Positions 20,811 to 31,100 of a stretch of DNA of 64,000 nt are shown piece after piece. Source of the stretch: Mantamonas sphyraenae. Taxonomy: Eukaryota > CRuMs > Mantamonadidae. The DNA is taken from the NCBI GenBank assembly GCA_026936335.1, contig JAPMXV010000074.1, positions 1 through 64,000 of the forward strand, in the 5' to 3' direction. Both the position numbers and the translations under genes were made by a program. How positions within the stretch are numbered: position 1 is the first letter of the stretch; each line of letters begins with the position of its first letter. The notes beneath the pieces are model-generated. The model ran no database searches, had not been told where the DNA came from, and worked only from the letters and a program-made list of their open reading frames with translations.

Positions 20811-23800
20811 TCACGCACCTCCCAGCTCCTTCACCTTTTGCGTCAGCTTGTGCACAGACATCTTCAGTTCCCCCACTTCTTTCGCCTTTGCATCCCGCAG
20901 CGCCTCTGTTTGCGCCTTTGCCTCCCCAAGACGCTGCTTCAGGCTCACAATCTCCTCCGATCGCGCCTGCACCGTGTCCAGCAGCTGCTTGTTCATCTCC
21001 CGCAGCTGGTCCGTCTTTGCCTCCACAGACAGCGCCGATGCGTCGTCTCGATTAAACTCGCTCAACAGCTTGCCCATTTCCTGGTTGTCTGTCCGGCTCT
21101 GCGCCAGCGCACCACGCGTCTCTTTCAATTCCGCCAGTGCTCCTTCCAGCTTCTTTTCCAGCTCCGCACGCCGCCTGTCGCTGTCTTCCAACACCCGTCG
21201 CGTCCCTTTCAGTGAGTTTTCGCTCGCCCCAAGCTTCTTTGTCAGCTCCTTCACCTGCGCCTCCAGCCCCTTGTTCGTTGCCTTTTCCTTCTTCACGCTC
21301 GCTCGCGCCTTTGCACGCTCTTCCTCTGCCTTTGCAACCCTTCCTCCCATCTCTTCCTCCCGTTCCTTCAGCTCTTCAATTTGCGTGCGCATCTCCTTGC
21401 TCTTTGCAAACAGCTCTTCGTATGCTCGCTGTGCCTCCTCCACGCTTTCGTTGCTCACTGCAAGCTGCCGCTTGTACCTCTGGTGCATCTGTTCCAGTTG
21501 TCCTTCGCTCACCCGTGCGCTGTGCTTGATCTGCTCCTTCAGCGCTGCCATCTGCTCTGCAAATTTGGCCGCCGTCGCTTCCCGCGCCAGAGTCGACTCG
21601 TCCACCTGCGCCTCCATACGCGTCTGTTCCCTCTGCGCCTCCTCCAGCTCCTCCAATTGCCCCTCCAGCTCCTCTTTCTCGCTCTTCAGCCCCAGGATCC
21701 GCCTCTCCACCTCCTCCAGCTCACCTTCGTCACGCTCCAGCTTCACCTTTTCCTCTCGTCCCTCCTCCGCTTCCAATTCCTTTACCTGCGCTTCCAGCGA
21801 CTTGATCCGCTCCCTCAGTTCCGCTGCACGCGACTCTGCCCGATCCAATGCGTCCACCACCTTCATCAGGCTCCCTTCCACCTTTTCCCGCGCGTTTTGC
21901 CTCACAGAGCCCATGTCCCCCACTGCCTCTTGCAGATGGCCCAGCGACTCTTGCAGATGAGCATCCAGCGCCTCCACCTGTGCTGCATATTCGTCCTTTT
22001 CCGATTGCAGCGCAGCTACCTTTTGCTGCAGCTCGCTGATCCTCGACGTCGCGTCCGCCTGCGCCGCTTTTACACTTGCAAGCTCCCCTTCCGCCGCCTC
22101 TGCACGTTCTCTGTCCGCCTGCGCCTCTCCCAGACGCTGCAGAAGGCCCTCCCTCACCTGCATCGTGTCCTCTGCCTCTTTCGCACGCGCTTTCACGCTT
22201 GCTTCCAGCTCCCCGATCTTCTTTTGCGCTTCCTTCAGCTCCCTCTCCAGCTCAGACGCAGACGATGCATGGCTGCTCTCCCACGAGCTCTTTTCCTCTT
22301 CAAACGCAGCCCGTGCCGCGTCCACGTCCGCCTGCGCACTCTGCACCTGTTCCTGCAGTGCCAGGTTCGCCTCACGCTCTGCATCCAGCTTCCTTTGCAT
22401 CTCCAGCGGATCCCCGCTCGACTCTCGCAGCTGCGACGACAACGACTGCAACTCCTCCAGCTTCTTCTCCACCTCCTTCCTCTTTTCCACCTCCTCCGCC
22501 ACCGTCGCCTCATGCTCCTTCTTCCTTTCCTCATCTCCCTTTTCCCACACCTGTTTGGCCTCCTCCAGCTCCTCCATTGCCCTTTGCAGCTCCGTCTCCT
22601 TCTCCACCCGCAACTTTTCCATCTCCCCCTCCAACTCCCCAACCTTTGCCTCGTGCTCCTCCTGCGCCTTCTCCTTCTCCTCCCGCAACCTCTCCAACTC
22701 CCCCTCCAACTCCCCAACCTTTGCCTCGTGCTCCTCCTGCGCCTTCGCCTGCGCCTCCTCCTTCTCCCCCCGCAACCTCCCCAACTCCCCTTCCAACTCC
22801 CCAACCTTTGCCTCGTGCTCCTCCTGCGCCTTCCCCAACGCCTCCTGCGCCTCCTCCTTTTCCCCCCGCAACCTCTCCAACTCCCCTTCCATCTCCCCAA
22901 CCTTTGCCTCATGCTCCTCCCTGGCCTTCCCCAACGCCTCCTGCGCCGCCTCCAGCTCCTTCCGCAAATGCCCCATCTCCTCTTCTAGCGCCGCACGCGC
23001 TTCCTCGGCACCCTTCCTGCCCTCCTCCACCTCCTCCAACTGCTGCTTCAGCACTCCTTGCTGAGCTTGAGCCTCTTCCAACTCCCCTTTCAGCGAGGCG
23101 TGTTCCGCTTCACACTCTGCCGCGCACTTTTCCCGCACATGAGCCACCAGTGCCGCGTCGTGCTGCGCATTATCCGCTTCCAACGCCGCCTCCAGCGCCT
23201 TCAGGTGCTGCTCCACCACATCCACATCCACCTCGGTCTCCCCGGAGCTGCTCGCACCGTCCAACCCCTCTTCGCCCTCTTGCACCCCACGCATCTGCCG
23301 CATTGCTGCTTCCACGCGGGCCCGCATCGTTTGCTTCCGTTGCTCGTGCAGCATCCCGGCCACTCCTTGGCTGCTTCCGTCCTGCTGCGATTCGCTCATC
23401 ACCACAGGCGCAAACACCTGCGTATCTGCAGGCTTCTGCCACGCACGTCGCTGCTTCCGCTTCGCTTCCTTCAGCTCCTGCTCCTTGCTCTCCAGTGTAC
23501 GCCGCATCTCATCCAGCTGTTGTCCGAGCAGTTTCACCGCCTCGCTGTCCGCCACCGTCACATTCGCTTGCTGGCTTTGCAACAGCCGCAGTTGCTCTTC
23601 GCTTTGCACACGCGCTTGCTTCTCTTGCCGCAGCTTGTCCCGAAGCTGTTTCATACGCTCATCCTCCCGACCTCCACGGCTACGCGACGTCTCCTGCACC
23701 ACCTCCTGCACCTCCTCCTCACCCTCCTCCGACGACTCCCCCTCCGACTCATCCTCCGACTCTTCTCCCTCAGAATCTTCCTCCTCAGACTCGGATGCCT

Positions 23801-24662
23801 CAACCACAACCTCCTGCGGCCTGCCTCGTCGGAACTTTTGGCTGAAATCCCCACGCCACGGCTTTGGCGACCCCTTTGCCTCGTGCGACGCCTGCCACTG
23901 CTGCTGCTCCTTCCACTGCGCACGCGTGTACTCTGCAATGCGTTCCTGCTGCGCCGCGACTTCTTCCTCCCGCTGCGCACGGTGCCGCGCTTTCGTCGGC
24001 GGCGAAGGCCGCGCTCCCAAGCGCGCGCTCCCACGCCCGCCTCCTGTGCTCGTCGTCTTTCGTGTGTACATTGCCATCGACGTTTGCGCTCGACGTCTTC
24101 GCGATTCCTCTTCCGCCTCACCTTCCGACGACTCGGAATCCTCCAGCTCCGCCTGCTCAAGCGTACGCGTCAGATTCGCCACCGTCGACCTCGCCGACGG
24201 ACGTCCGTAGTTCCCATTTCGACTGATCGGTGTGCTGCTCGATGGTTTGCCTGCCGCCAGCAGAAAGTACTCTGACGACGACCCTGCCTGTGGCGACCCA
24301 CGCACCTGCGAGCGCTTTTCCGAAACGGCTAGCTCAAACACAAACGTCTCCCGCAGATACCCAAACCGAATCGAATCTCCGTGCAGAAGCTGACATGTCG
24401 CCCCACGCACCACCGTGTCGTTCACAAATGTCCCATTCCGGCTTCCTTGGTCCGTCAGGAACGCCCGGTACGTTCCTTGCCGCCCGCTCTCTCCTTGCAG
24501 TGTGTATGCCGCCTCCACCTCTGTCACTTCAATCACAGCGTGCACATTCGACACGCTGTTCGATGCCAGCACAATGTCGCACTTGCTCTTGCTGCGTCCG
24601 ATCACCACAGACTCCGACTGCAGCTCGAAAATCACCTTGGACGACTTGAGTCGCGCTCGCAT
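20811..24662 (-). CDS. FHA-domain coiled-coil protein
   Basis: 1283 residues from the preferred Met at 24662. An upstream in-frame Met at 24800 would leave only 8 bp to the divergent gene, and the FHA fold begins right at MRARLKSSKVIFEL. Residues 1-105 are an FHA domain with the binding residues G22-R23, S38-x-x-H41 and N76-G77 intact, so it should bind phosphothreonine partners. Residues about 150-350 are Ser/Glu-rich and disordered. Residues 520-1283 are a long coiled coil with heptads rich in Glu, Lys and Leu, including near-identical EEHEAKVGELEGEL repeats read from about 22600-22950. The architecture recalls cytoskeletal or centrosomal FHA-coil proteins, but no specific ortholog is recognised. 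The last codons overlap a donor-like GGAGGTGCGT, so a further exon is possible. Confidence 0.82.
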   Translation of the reverse strand: MRARLKSSKVIFELQSESVVIGRSKSKCDIVLASNSVSNVHAVIEVTEVEAAYTLQGESGRQGTYRAFLTDQGSRNGTFVNDTVVRGATCQLLHGDSIRFGYLRETFVFELAVSEKRSQVRGSPQAGSSSEYFLLAAGKPSSSTPISRNGNYGRPSARSTVANLTRTLEQAELEDSESSEGEAEEESRRRRAQTSMAMYTRKTTSTGGGRGSARLGARPSPPTKARHRAQREEEVAAQQERIAEYTRAQWKEQQQWQASHEAKGSPKPWRGDFSQKFRRGRPQEVVVEASESEEEDSEGEESEDESEGESSEEGEEEVQEVVQETSRSRGGREDERMKQLRDKLRQEKQARVQSEEQLRLLQSQQANVTVADSEAVKLLGQQLDEMRRTLESKEQELKEAKRKQRRAWQKPADTQVFAPVVMSESQQDGSSQGVAGMLHEQRKQTMRARVEAAMRQMRGVQEGEEGLDGASSSGETEVDVDVVEQHLKALEAALEADNAQHDAALVAHVREKCAAECEAEHASLKGELEEAQAQQGVLKQQLEEVEEGRKGAEEARAALEEEMGHLRKELEAAQEALGKAREEHEAKVGEMEGELERLRGEKEEAQEALGKAQEEHEAKVGELEGELGRLRGEKEEAQAKAQEEHEAKVGELEGELERLREEKEKAQEEHEAKVGELEGEMEKLRVEKETELQRAMEELEEAKQVWEKGDEERKKEHEATVAEEVEKRKEVEKKLEELQSLSSQLRESSGDPLEMQRKLDAEREANLALQEQVQSAQADVDAARAAFEEEKSSWESSHASSASELERELKEAQKKIGELEASVKARAKEAEDTMQVREGLLQRLGEAQADRERAEAAEGELASVKAAQADATSRISELQQKVAALQSEKDEYAAQVEALDAHLQESLGHLQEAVGDMGSVRQNAREKVEGSLMKVVDALDRAESRAAELRERIKSLEAQVKELEAEEGREEKVKLERDEGELEEVERRILGLKSEKEELEGQLEELEEAQREQTRMEAQVDESTLAREATAAKFAEQMAALKEQIKHSARVSEGQLEQMHQRYKRQLAVSNESVEEAQRAYEELFAKSKEMRTQIEELKEREEEMGGRVAKAEEERAKARASVKKEKATNKGLEAQVKELTKKLGASENSLKGTRRVLEDSDRRRAELEKKLEGALAELKETRGALAQSRTDNQEMGKLLSEFNRDDASALSVEAKTDQLREMNKQLLDTVQARSEEIVSLKQRLGEAKAQTEALRDAKAKEVGELKMSVHKLTQKVKELGGA
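22600..22950 (-). repeat. In-frame coiled-coil repeats within the FHA gene
   Basis: Four to five units of 60-81 bp share CCAACCTTTGCCTCGTGCTC on the + strand, encoding EEHEAKVGELEGEL-like heptads. Unit length varies in multiples of three, as expected from repeat slippage that keeps the frame. Confidence 0.8.
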
Positions 24663-24808
24663 CTTTCTTCTTGCTGGCTTTTGCTGCTGCTCCACTAGTC
24701 CACTCGAACGGCGTTTACGTGCACACACACCCGCACGCTCTGCAGAGGCACGTCGAAACAATTTTTCTGCTTCTGCCTGCGCCCCCGCACCCATCGCCAC
24801 GAGCTCCG
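24663..24808. promoter_or_regulatory. Bidirectional promoter of the FHA and hydrolase-like 2 genes
   Basis: 146 bp lie between the preferred start of the FHA gene (-) and the ATG at 24809 (+). The reading frame stays open on the minus strand through most of it, so it could also code for an N-terminal extension. No TATA box. Confidence 0.35.
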
Positions 24809-26503
24809 ATGCGTCGCCGACATCGCCTCATCCTTCTCATCCTCTCCGCATTTGCCTTTGTCCTTCTCCAGCTCCTCCTCCTCCCTTTCTCCTTCTCCAC
24901 TCCCATCTCTCGTCTCTTGAGCGCGAAACAGCGAACACGCACCCCGCCCTCTTCCTCCCCCTCTCCGCCTCCGCCCGAGGCCACCTACGACGAGTGTCTC
25001 CTACCATCTGCGGGGCTCAAAGTCCTCTTCCTCGACGACTATTGCATCGCAAACAAGAGCTCCACCGTCCGCTTGCAGAAAGCCCGCCCGCGCCGCGAAG
25101 GAATCGCCCTACGCATGGACACAGAGCTTGACGGCCCCTTTAGCGGCTACTACACCATCATGCAAGACCCAACTCTCGGTCGAGGACTTGAATTTGTCCG
25201 CATCTACTACCGTTGCATCGAACGCGGCTTCACCGCCACTAGGAACGGCGACGACATGGAGAAGCGCATGCACACCTGCTACGCAGAGAGCCACGACTAT
25301 GGAAAGACCTTTCACCGTTCCATCATCGCCACACATGCTCTCATGGACAACTCCACACGCAACAACATCATCTGGACTGGCACTCTCTCACACAACTTTG
25401 CTCCCCTCATCGACACGCGGCCCGGCGCTCACCCACGCTACAAGGCCCTTGGTGGCTCAGACGGCTGCTGTGCCTACAACGGCACCTTTCTCCTCTCCAG
25501 CGTCGATGCCATCCACTGGGAGCTCGCCAGTCTCGACTGGGTTCTCAGCTGGCGCAACGTCAACAACACTCGCTTCCACAGCTTCTTTGACTCCCTCAAC
25601 GTCATCGAATGGAACCCTCACACGCGTACGTATGACCTCTGGGCGCGCTCCAACGTCGACGAAGGCCTACGGACACTCTGCACCCATTCTGTCCCCGACC
25701 TCCACCAAGACTTTGGCATCGTCTCAGACGACATGCTTCCCCTCGTCGAGGTCTCCAACAGCACAGAAACCACAGAAACCTACTACATGATGCATCCTGT
25801 CCACATGCAACACGTCGTCGCACCGCGAATTGGCTTTGGCACACGCTTTGCCGGTCGATCCCGCAAAGTCGTCTATGTCGAAGGCGAACACCCCGTCGAC
25901 GGCTCCACAGAACTCGGCCTCCTTGTACAGCGACGTGGGACCTGGTTTCACACGGACCTCGACGCCTTTATCACCCCCAACGACCATAACGACGAGTGGG
26001 TAGGCCGCTCCATCTACAACTCCTACGGCACCGTCCTGGACCCCATCGCACAGCGCCTCTACATCTACGCGCAGATAGGTGCCAACAGGGCTTCCAACCA
26101 CGTCCGCCGCTACTCCCTCCGTATCGATGGCCTCGGCTTTGCGCACTTTCCAGACCCGCCCGCTCCTCAACCGCAACACCTCTCCCTACGCTCCTTCAAC
26201 CTCACCACTGAATGCCGATTGCACGTCATTCTCAACGTCCACGTCGCATCCATGGCAATGCTTTGGGTCGAAGCAGCCGTCCCTGGCAATCCCACACGCC
26301 GCAGCCTACCCATCACCGGCGATCACACAGCCGCCCCTGTCTTCTGGCCCACGCCCTCCCACGACAGATCGTCCACCCTGCCCTTGCAGCCCTCCGCCAC
26401 TGTGCCCCTCCAACTTCGCATCTGTGTTCGCGGCGGGGCCAATTTGTACAGCGTCCGCACAACCTGCACAGCACCCGATCCATCAACCAACACACCGAAA
26501 TAG
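24809..26503 (+). CDS. Type II membrane glycoside-hydrolase-like beta-propeller protein 2
   Basis: 564 residues, a paralog of the protein at 18086 over its full length. The N-terminus MRRRHRLILLILSAF with a Leu-rich helix (about 7-27) is followed by a Pro/Ser linker, then LFLDDYCIANK, CYAESHDYGKTF, NNIIWTGTLSHNF, RYKALGGSDGCCAYNG, RFHSFFDSLN, TYDLWARSN, DDMLPLVEVS and the C-terminal GGANLYSVR. Conserved His, Asp and Cys positions match copy 1, while linkers differ strongly, so the duplication is old. Predicted Golgi or surface carbohydrate-active enzyme or lectin; catalytic residues not assigned. Its stop is 21 bp from that of the converging LRR-ankyrin gene. Confidence 0.75.
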   Translation: MRRRHRLILLILSAFAFVLLQLLLLPFSFSTPISRLLSAKQRTRTPPSSSPSPPPPEATYDECLLPSAGLKVLFLDDYCIANKSSTVRLQKARPRREGIALRMDTELDGPFSGYYTIMQDPTLGRGLEFVRIYYRCIERGFTATRNGDDMEKRMHTCYAESHDYGKTFHRSIIATHALMDNSTRNNIIWTGTLSHNFAPLIDTRPGAHPRYKALGGSDGCCAYNGTFLLSSVDAIHWELASLDWVLSWRNVNNTRFHSFFDSLNVIEWNPHTRTYDLWARSNVDEGLRTLCTHSVPDLHQDFGIVSDDMLPLVEVSNSTETTETYYMMHPVHMQHVVAPRIGFGTRFAGRSRKVVYVEGEHPVDGSTELGLLVQRRGTWFHTDLDAFITPNDHNDEWVGRSIYNSYGTVLDPIAQRLYIYAQIGANRASNHVRRYSLRIDGLGFAHFPDPPAPQPQHLSLRSFNLTTECRLHVILNVHVASMAMLWVEAAVPGNPTRRSLPITGDHTAAPVFWPTPSHDRSSTLPLQPSATVPLQLRICVRGGANLYSVRTTCTAPDPSTNTPK

Positions 26504-26524
26504 CATCTTCCATTTGTCCATTCT

Positions 26525-27695
26525 TCACTCTGCCTGCCTCCACACGCTCCCCAACCACTTGGTGACCCGTTGCACACCTGCCAAACACACTTCCTCCTTC
26601 CCCAACGCATCGGCCACCATCAGCCACGTTTCCACCTCCTCGTCCATTTCTGCACTCACCAGCCAGTGCACCTGGGGTCGCCACAACACAAAGTGCCCCT
26701 GGAGCTCAGCAAACACACTCCCATGCTCTCGGTGCACCTCCCGCATCTTCCACGCGCTCCCGCTTTGCCACGCACGCGCAAGCAAACGACACACCTCGGT
26801 CAACTTGCCTGCCGTCTCGTTCTTCACCGTATACATGTCCAGAGTCGGCAGTTCGATATCCCTCCCAAACAAGTGCATCATCGCCAACGGCGCCAACGCC
26901 ATCGTCATCGCATACTCCGCCGCACTCACCCTTCCGTGGCCCGCCAGATTTGCCCGTGCCCCACGGCTCACCAGATAACCACATACAGCCAGCTGTCCGT
27001 GACGTGTGGCCAGCTGCAACGCTGTGAATCGGTCCGGATACGCGTCCACACACACGCCCGCCGCCAACCCGCTCTTTACATCCTCCACGCGTCCGTCCCT
27101 CGCCGCCTCGCACATCTCCCTCGCTGCAAGTGTTCCGCGTCAGCCTCTCTCTCTCCCCAACTCCCGACCGCGTCCCCGCCCATCACCTACCCATTGCCCG
27201 ATTGCGTCGCAGATTCGCACGTATCTCCTCTCGTGTGTCTGGTCGCACACGCGTGTGCTCCACGCTCACTTCCAACACGCGAGGATACTGTGCTGTGATG
27301 CGCACCAGCTCCTCCCCAACCTCTTCCGACAGCGGGTTGTAGTCCATGAAAAGCGACTGCAGCTTCCGCGCTCTCTCCAGGTGCCTACACATGGCCATTC
27401 CGCCCTGTGCGCGTATATCGTTGTGGTTCAAGTTGACCTCCAGCACCTCTTCCGACATTTCTCCAATCATCGTCCCTGTGTTGCTGTCGTTCACAGCCAT
27501 AAACCCCAGCTGCAGACGCCACCAGCTATCCTCCAGCACCCGGTCTGGTATCGCCAGATTGCGCGCAAGCACCTTGTTTTCTGCCTCGTTAACCAGTGCT
27601 TGCATGTCTGCGTCCTCCGACATCGACGTCTCCAGCTGCACGTTCAACTCGTCCGCCGGCTGCGAATGCATCGCCCGAAACACCGTTTGCAGCAT
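26525..27695 (-). CDS. LRR-plus-ankyrin protein
   Basis: Exons 27695-27191 and 27123-26525 are joined by an intron of 67 bp (GTAGGT...CTTGCAG) in matching phase, giving 367 residues. The N-terminal exon holds leucine-rich repeats of the RNI/NLR type (VLEVNLNHNDIRAQGG, LQSLFMDYNPLSEEVG, VLEVSVEHTRV). The second exon opens with ankyrin repeats (REMCEAARDGRVEDVK, FTALQLATRHGQLAVCGYLVSRGA) and ends in a helical region with Trp residues and no known domain. The start at 27695 is the first Met before the conserved part; the frame is open further upstream, but that stretch is low-complexity Gly/Arg/Glu and unlikely to be translated. Probably a cytosolic scaffold; partners unknown. Confidence 0.72.
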
Positions 27696-28162
27696 CGCGT
27701 TTGCTCCGTGAACCGCTTCTCCACCGCCTCCCTTCCCACTCGTGCCTGTCTGCCCCGTCCTTGTCCCTCCTCCTCCCGCCCCTCGCCATTTCCCCACTCG
27801 TTCCAAGTTGCCTCTACTCTGCATCTGCTTCCCGCTCTCGCGTCCGTCCCCACCGCCACGACTATGCACACCCACACCCACCCGCTCCCTCCTCCCGCCT
27901 TCGACCCCCTTTTGCTTTGTGTCCCCATCAACGCCCATCCCCTGTCTCCACGATTGCCCTTCTCCCGCCTTCTCCCGCACCCAGCGCCCGTCCTCCTCCC
28001 ATCCATACCCATAGGCTCCCTCTGTGCCCTCTTTGCTCCAATTCTCCTCCTGTGCTCTCTCCATTCCACGCGTTCCGTGCCCGCTCATCGGATGTCTCTT
28101 GGTTCGTTTGCAGCAGCTGGGGCGTCTGCGCCTCCCACGCCACCCAAAAACAACTTTCAGTC
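27696..28162. other. Divergent upstream region of the LRR-ankyrin and HECT genes
   Basis: About 467 bp, strongly C/T-rich on the + strand between 27720 and 28090. It presumably contains both promoters and leaders. Open frames exist on both strands because stop codons are rare in such DNA. None shows a protein motif. No TATA box was seen. Confidence 0.45.
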
Positions 28163-31100
28163 ATGGGAGCCAACAATTCGTCCTATCTTTTGGAAGAAGG
28201 CATGGATGCGTCGGATCTGCCCGATCTCCTCGCAGAGACCGTTGCCGACGATGCCGACTTCCTTCGCTTCACCCCTGAGCAGCTCCTCGACGACGATCTC
28301 GTCGAGGACATTTACTCAGGCCTGCACCGATTCGGTAAGCCCCCCGTCCCTCGCTCTCCCTCCTCAAGCCCAATCCCACCTATGCTCACACCACCCTTCC
28401 AGTGCCCAAGTTTGACGAATCGCGCTGTGCCGAGGGACTGATGATCACAAACGACGGCACCACCGTCGAGTACTCATCCACCGGAAGCAACTACAACTGG
28501 AAGACCGTCATCGGCAAGCACCCGCTCAACCTCAAGAACGACATTGAGGTTGAATACCAGATCGAAAACTGCCCCAGGTGCGTTCCCTGTTCGCCTTTTG
28601 CCCAAATTCCAGATTCCACCGCCGCACATAATCTGCCCTCTCCCGGTGCCCGATCTTCCGGCTCTTCCGCTCCCCTCTCCACACTCTGCACACCCTGCAC
28701 GCATCGTTTTCCCACCCTATTCCCCACGTGCATCACACTTCCCCTCCTCCTCCATCCCATGCCATCCCGTGTTCCTTTGCATCCGCGTTCCTCCAAAACC
28801 CCGCCCCTCTTTTTTCTGTGCACCCCCTTTGTCTTCCCTCGTGAACACGGATCTCTCTTTCCAACGTCCTGCCCGCCCAAATTACTCACCCGTCGCCCAT
28901 CGCTCCCACCTTCACAGCGGCGACATCATGGTCGGCATGTGCTGTGCAGACCACACTCTGCAGAACACCTACATCGGTGGCTCCTCCAGCTATCCTGGCT
29001 ATTGCTAGTACGTGTCAACGCAGCCCCAAATGTGTTTGTGCATTTTTTGTCCAGCCGTCCAGCCTTCACCCCACTGTCCCACACATCTTTGCACTCTGTC
29101 TCCCCCTACCCATCCCAGACACCCTACACCCCACACTGTCCTTCCCCTATGCTTCCCCCCATCCTCCCACCCCTCCTGCAACCTCGATGCTCAACTTCCA
29201 TCCGCCACTCACACTCGCGTTTGCGAAATTTCCTTCGCCCCCTTTCCTCCTCCTCCTCCTCCTCCTCCTCTCTCCCCTTAACCCCCCGACAGCTATTCTT
29301 GTGCCTACAAGTACAACCAGGGCAGCTCCACAAACTACGGAGAATATTGGGGCTCTGGCGACACCATCGTCATGAAGATCACCAAGGGCGTTCTCTCGTT
29401 CTCCAAGAACGGCGTGGACCAGGGCCCAGCATACGAAGGCGTCGCCGGCGAGCTCTATCCCGCCGTCACTCTCTACTGCCAGTCCGACAAGGTCACCATG
29501 AACGCCAAGGACACAAAGGTCGCCATCAACGAGACCTTTGACAAGAACGAAGAGGCCGTCGCCGAGGAGCTCCAGCTCGCACGCACAGACCTCGACACCA
29601 ACCTCAAGGATCTCGGTCAGATTTCCGGCAAGATCCCTCACTGGGTCACTCAGCCCCTCGAGGACCCGGGCAAGCTCAAGCAGATTGCAGAGCTGCGCGA
29701 GGATGTCGCCCTCGCACCCCAGATCGCAAATCTGCGCCTTGCAGGCGACCAGAGCATCATCTCTGGCTTCTCCTCTCGCCTCTACCGTCGCTTTGCGATC
29801 CTCAAGCGCATTCAGATCGCTCTCCTCCGCGATTCCGAGCGCAAGAAGCTCTCATCCGACAGCCTCAACTCCACTGGCTACGACAGGCAGCAGACCACCC
29901 CCGAGTGGGTTGCCTTTGCCCAGAGCCACGTCAAGTTCCTGCTCATGCTCCTCGACGCCGCAAACGTCGCCAACCCGGGCTCCTTTGCCTCTCTCCTCTC
30001 CATTGCTCAGGACATGGCCGACAAGCTCCCGCGCCAGACCGCAGACACCAGCTCCGCTCTCCCCGACGTCTTTGACGCTGGCCTCGACACCTTTTTCGAC
30101 GCTCTCCTCGACAAGACCACCCAGGCCATTGCCGATGCTGACGCAAAGCTCGTCCAGGACCTCTTTACCGTCCTCTTCCAGGTCGCCACCGCACGCGGTT
30201 CCTCAAAGAACATCCTCCAGCTTGTCCACCTCCTCGTTCAGGCTCGCGACGATGCTCTCCCCGACGTCGACGACGCACTTGCCTTCCTTCAGTCTCAGGA
30301 CTACGCACGCATTCTCAACTGCGTCAGCCCGGCCCTCCAGGTCTCCTCCTGGACCGTCCCCGACGCACCCGAGTTTGCAGAGGCTGAGGACCTCCAGAAG
30401 CATCTCCACGACGCTACCATTGCATGTGACGACCGCTTCATCTATCTCCACAGCAACACCCACGGACTTGTCAAGCTCGGCACGGGCAACCCGGGCACAT
30501 CCACCGTCCCCGGCCGCCTCTACGCAAGCAACCCAGACTTCCGCCCCAAGGAAAAGGGCTGGATGGCTGTCATCGACGGCAAGATCTACTACCGCTCTCC
30601 TCAAATCGCCCCCAAGCCCTTCCTCGTCGTAGACACCCGCTCTCTCCAGGAAATCGACGACCAATTTGCAACCGCCGTTGCAGACAAGTTTGCAGGCGCC
30701 ACCCAGGACGCAGACGACGCCACCCCAGCCGATGACTCCTCCGCTGCCGCTGCCGCTGCCTCCTCCTCCTCCTCCTCCTCTTCTGCCTCCTCCTCTTCCA
30801 GCAGCTCCGCCGACGCCGACGCCTCCTCCTCCTCGGACGCCACCAAGGCCAAGGCCGGAGCCATCGATGGCCCCACCGCAGAATACCCGCTCCTCGGCCC
30901 CGAGGACGAGTCCACCGCCGCCGAGGCCGACGCAGAGGGCGCCTCCTCCTCCTCCTCTGCCGCTGCCTCCGGTGCCACCGAAAAGAACCGCACCCCGATC
31001 ACCACCGACGGTCGCTACCTCTACACCCTCTCGCGCCAGCGCAACGAGACCAAGCCCGGCGCAGACGAAGACGAGGCAACCTTCACCACCTTTGTCGACA

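Noticed and set aside
22076-23845. A Pro/Ser/Ala-rich + strand frame opposite the FHA coiled coil
   Set aside because: It is the complement of Glu/Lys-rich heptads, which always reads as Pro/Ser/Leu-rich sequence. No independent support.
24663-24800. FHA protein start at 24800
   Set aside because: It would leave 8 bp to the divergent start at 24809, and the added 46 residues show no conserved feature. The FHA fold starts at the Met at 24662.
27696-28088. N-terminal extension of the LRR-ankyrin protein up to 28088
   Set aside because: The added sequence is Gly/Arg/Glu low complexity caused by C/T-rich DNA on the other strand, with no fold or motif.
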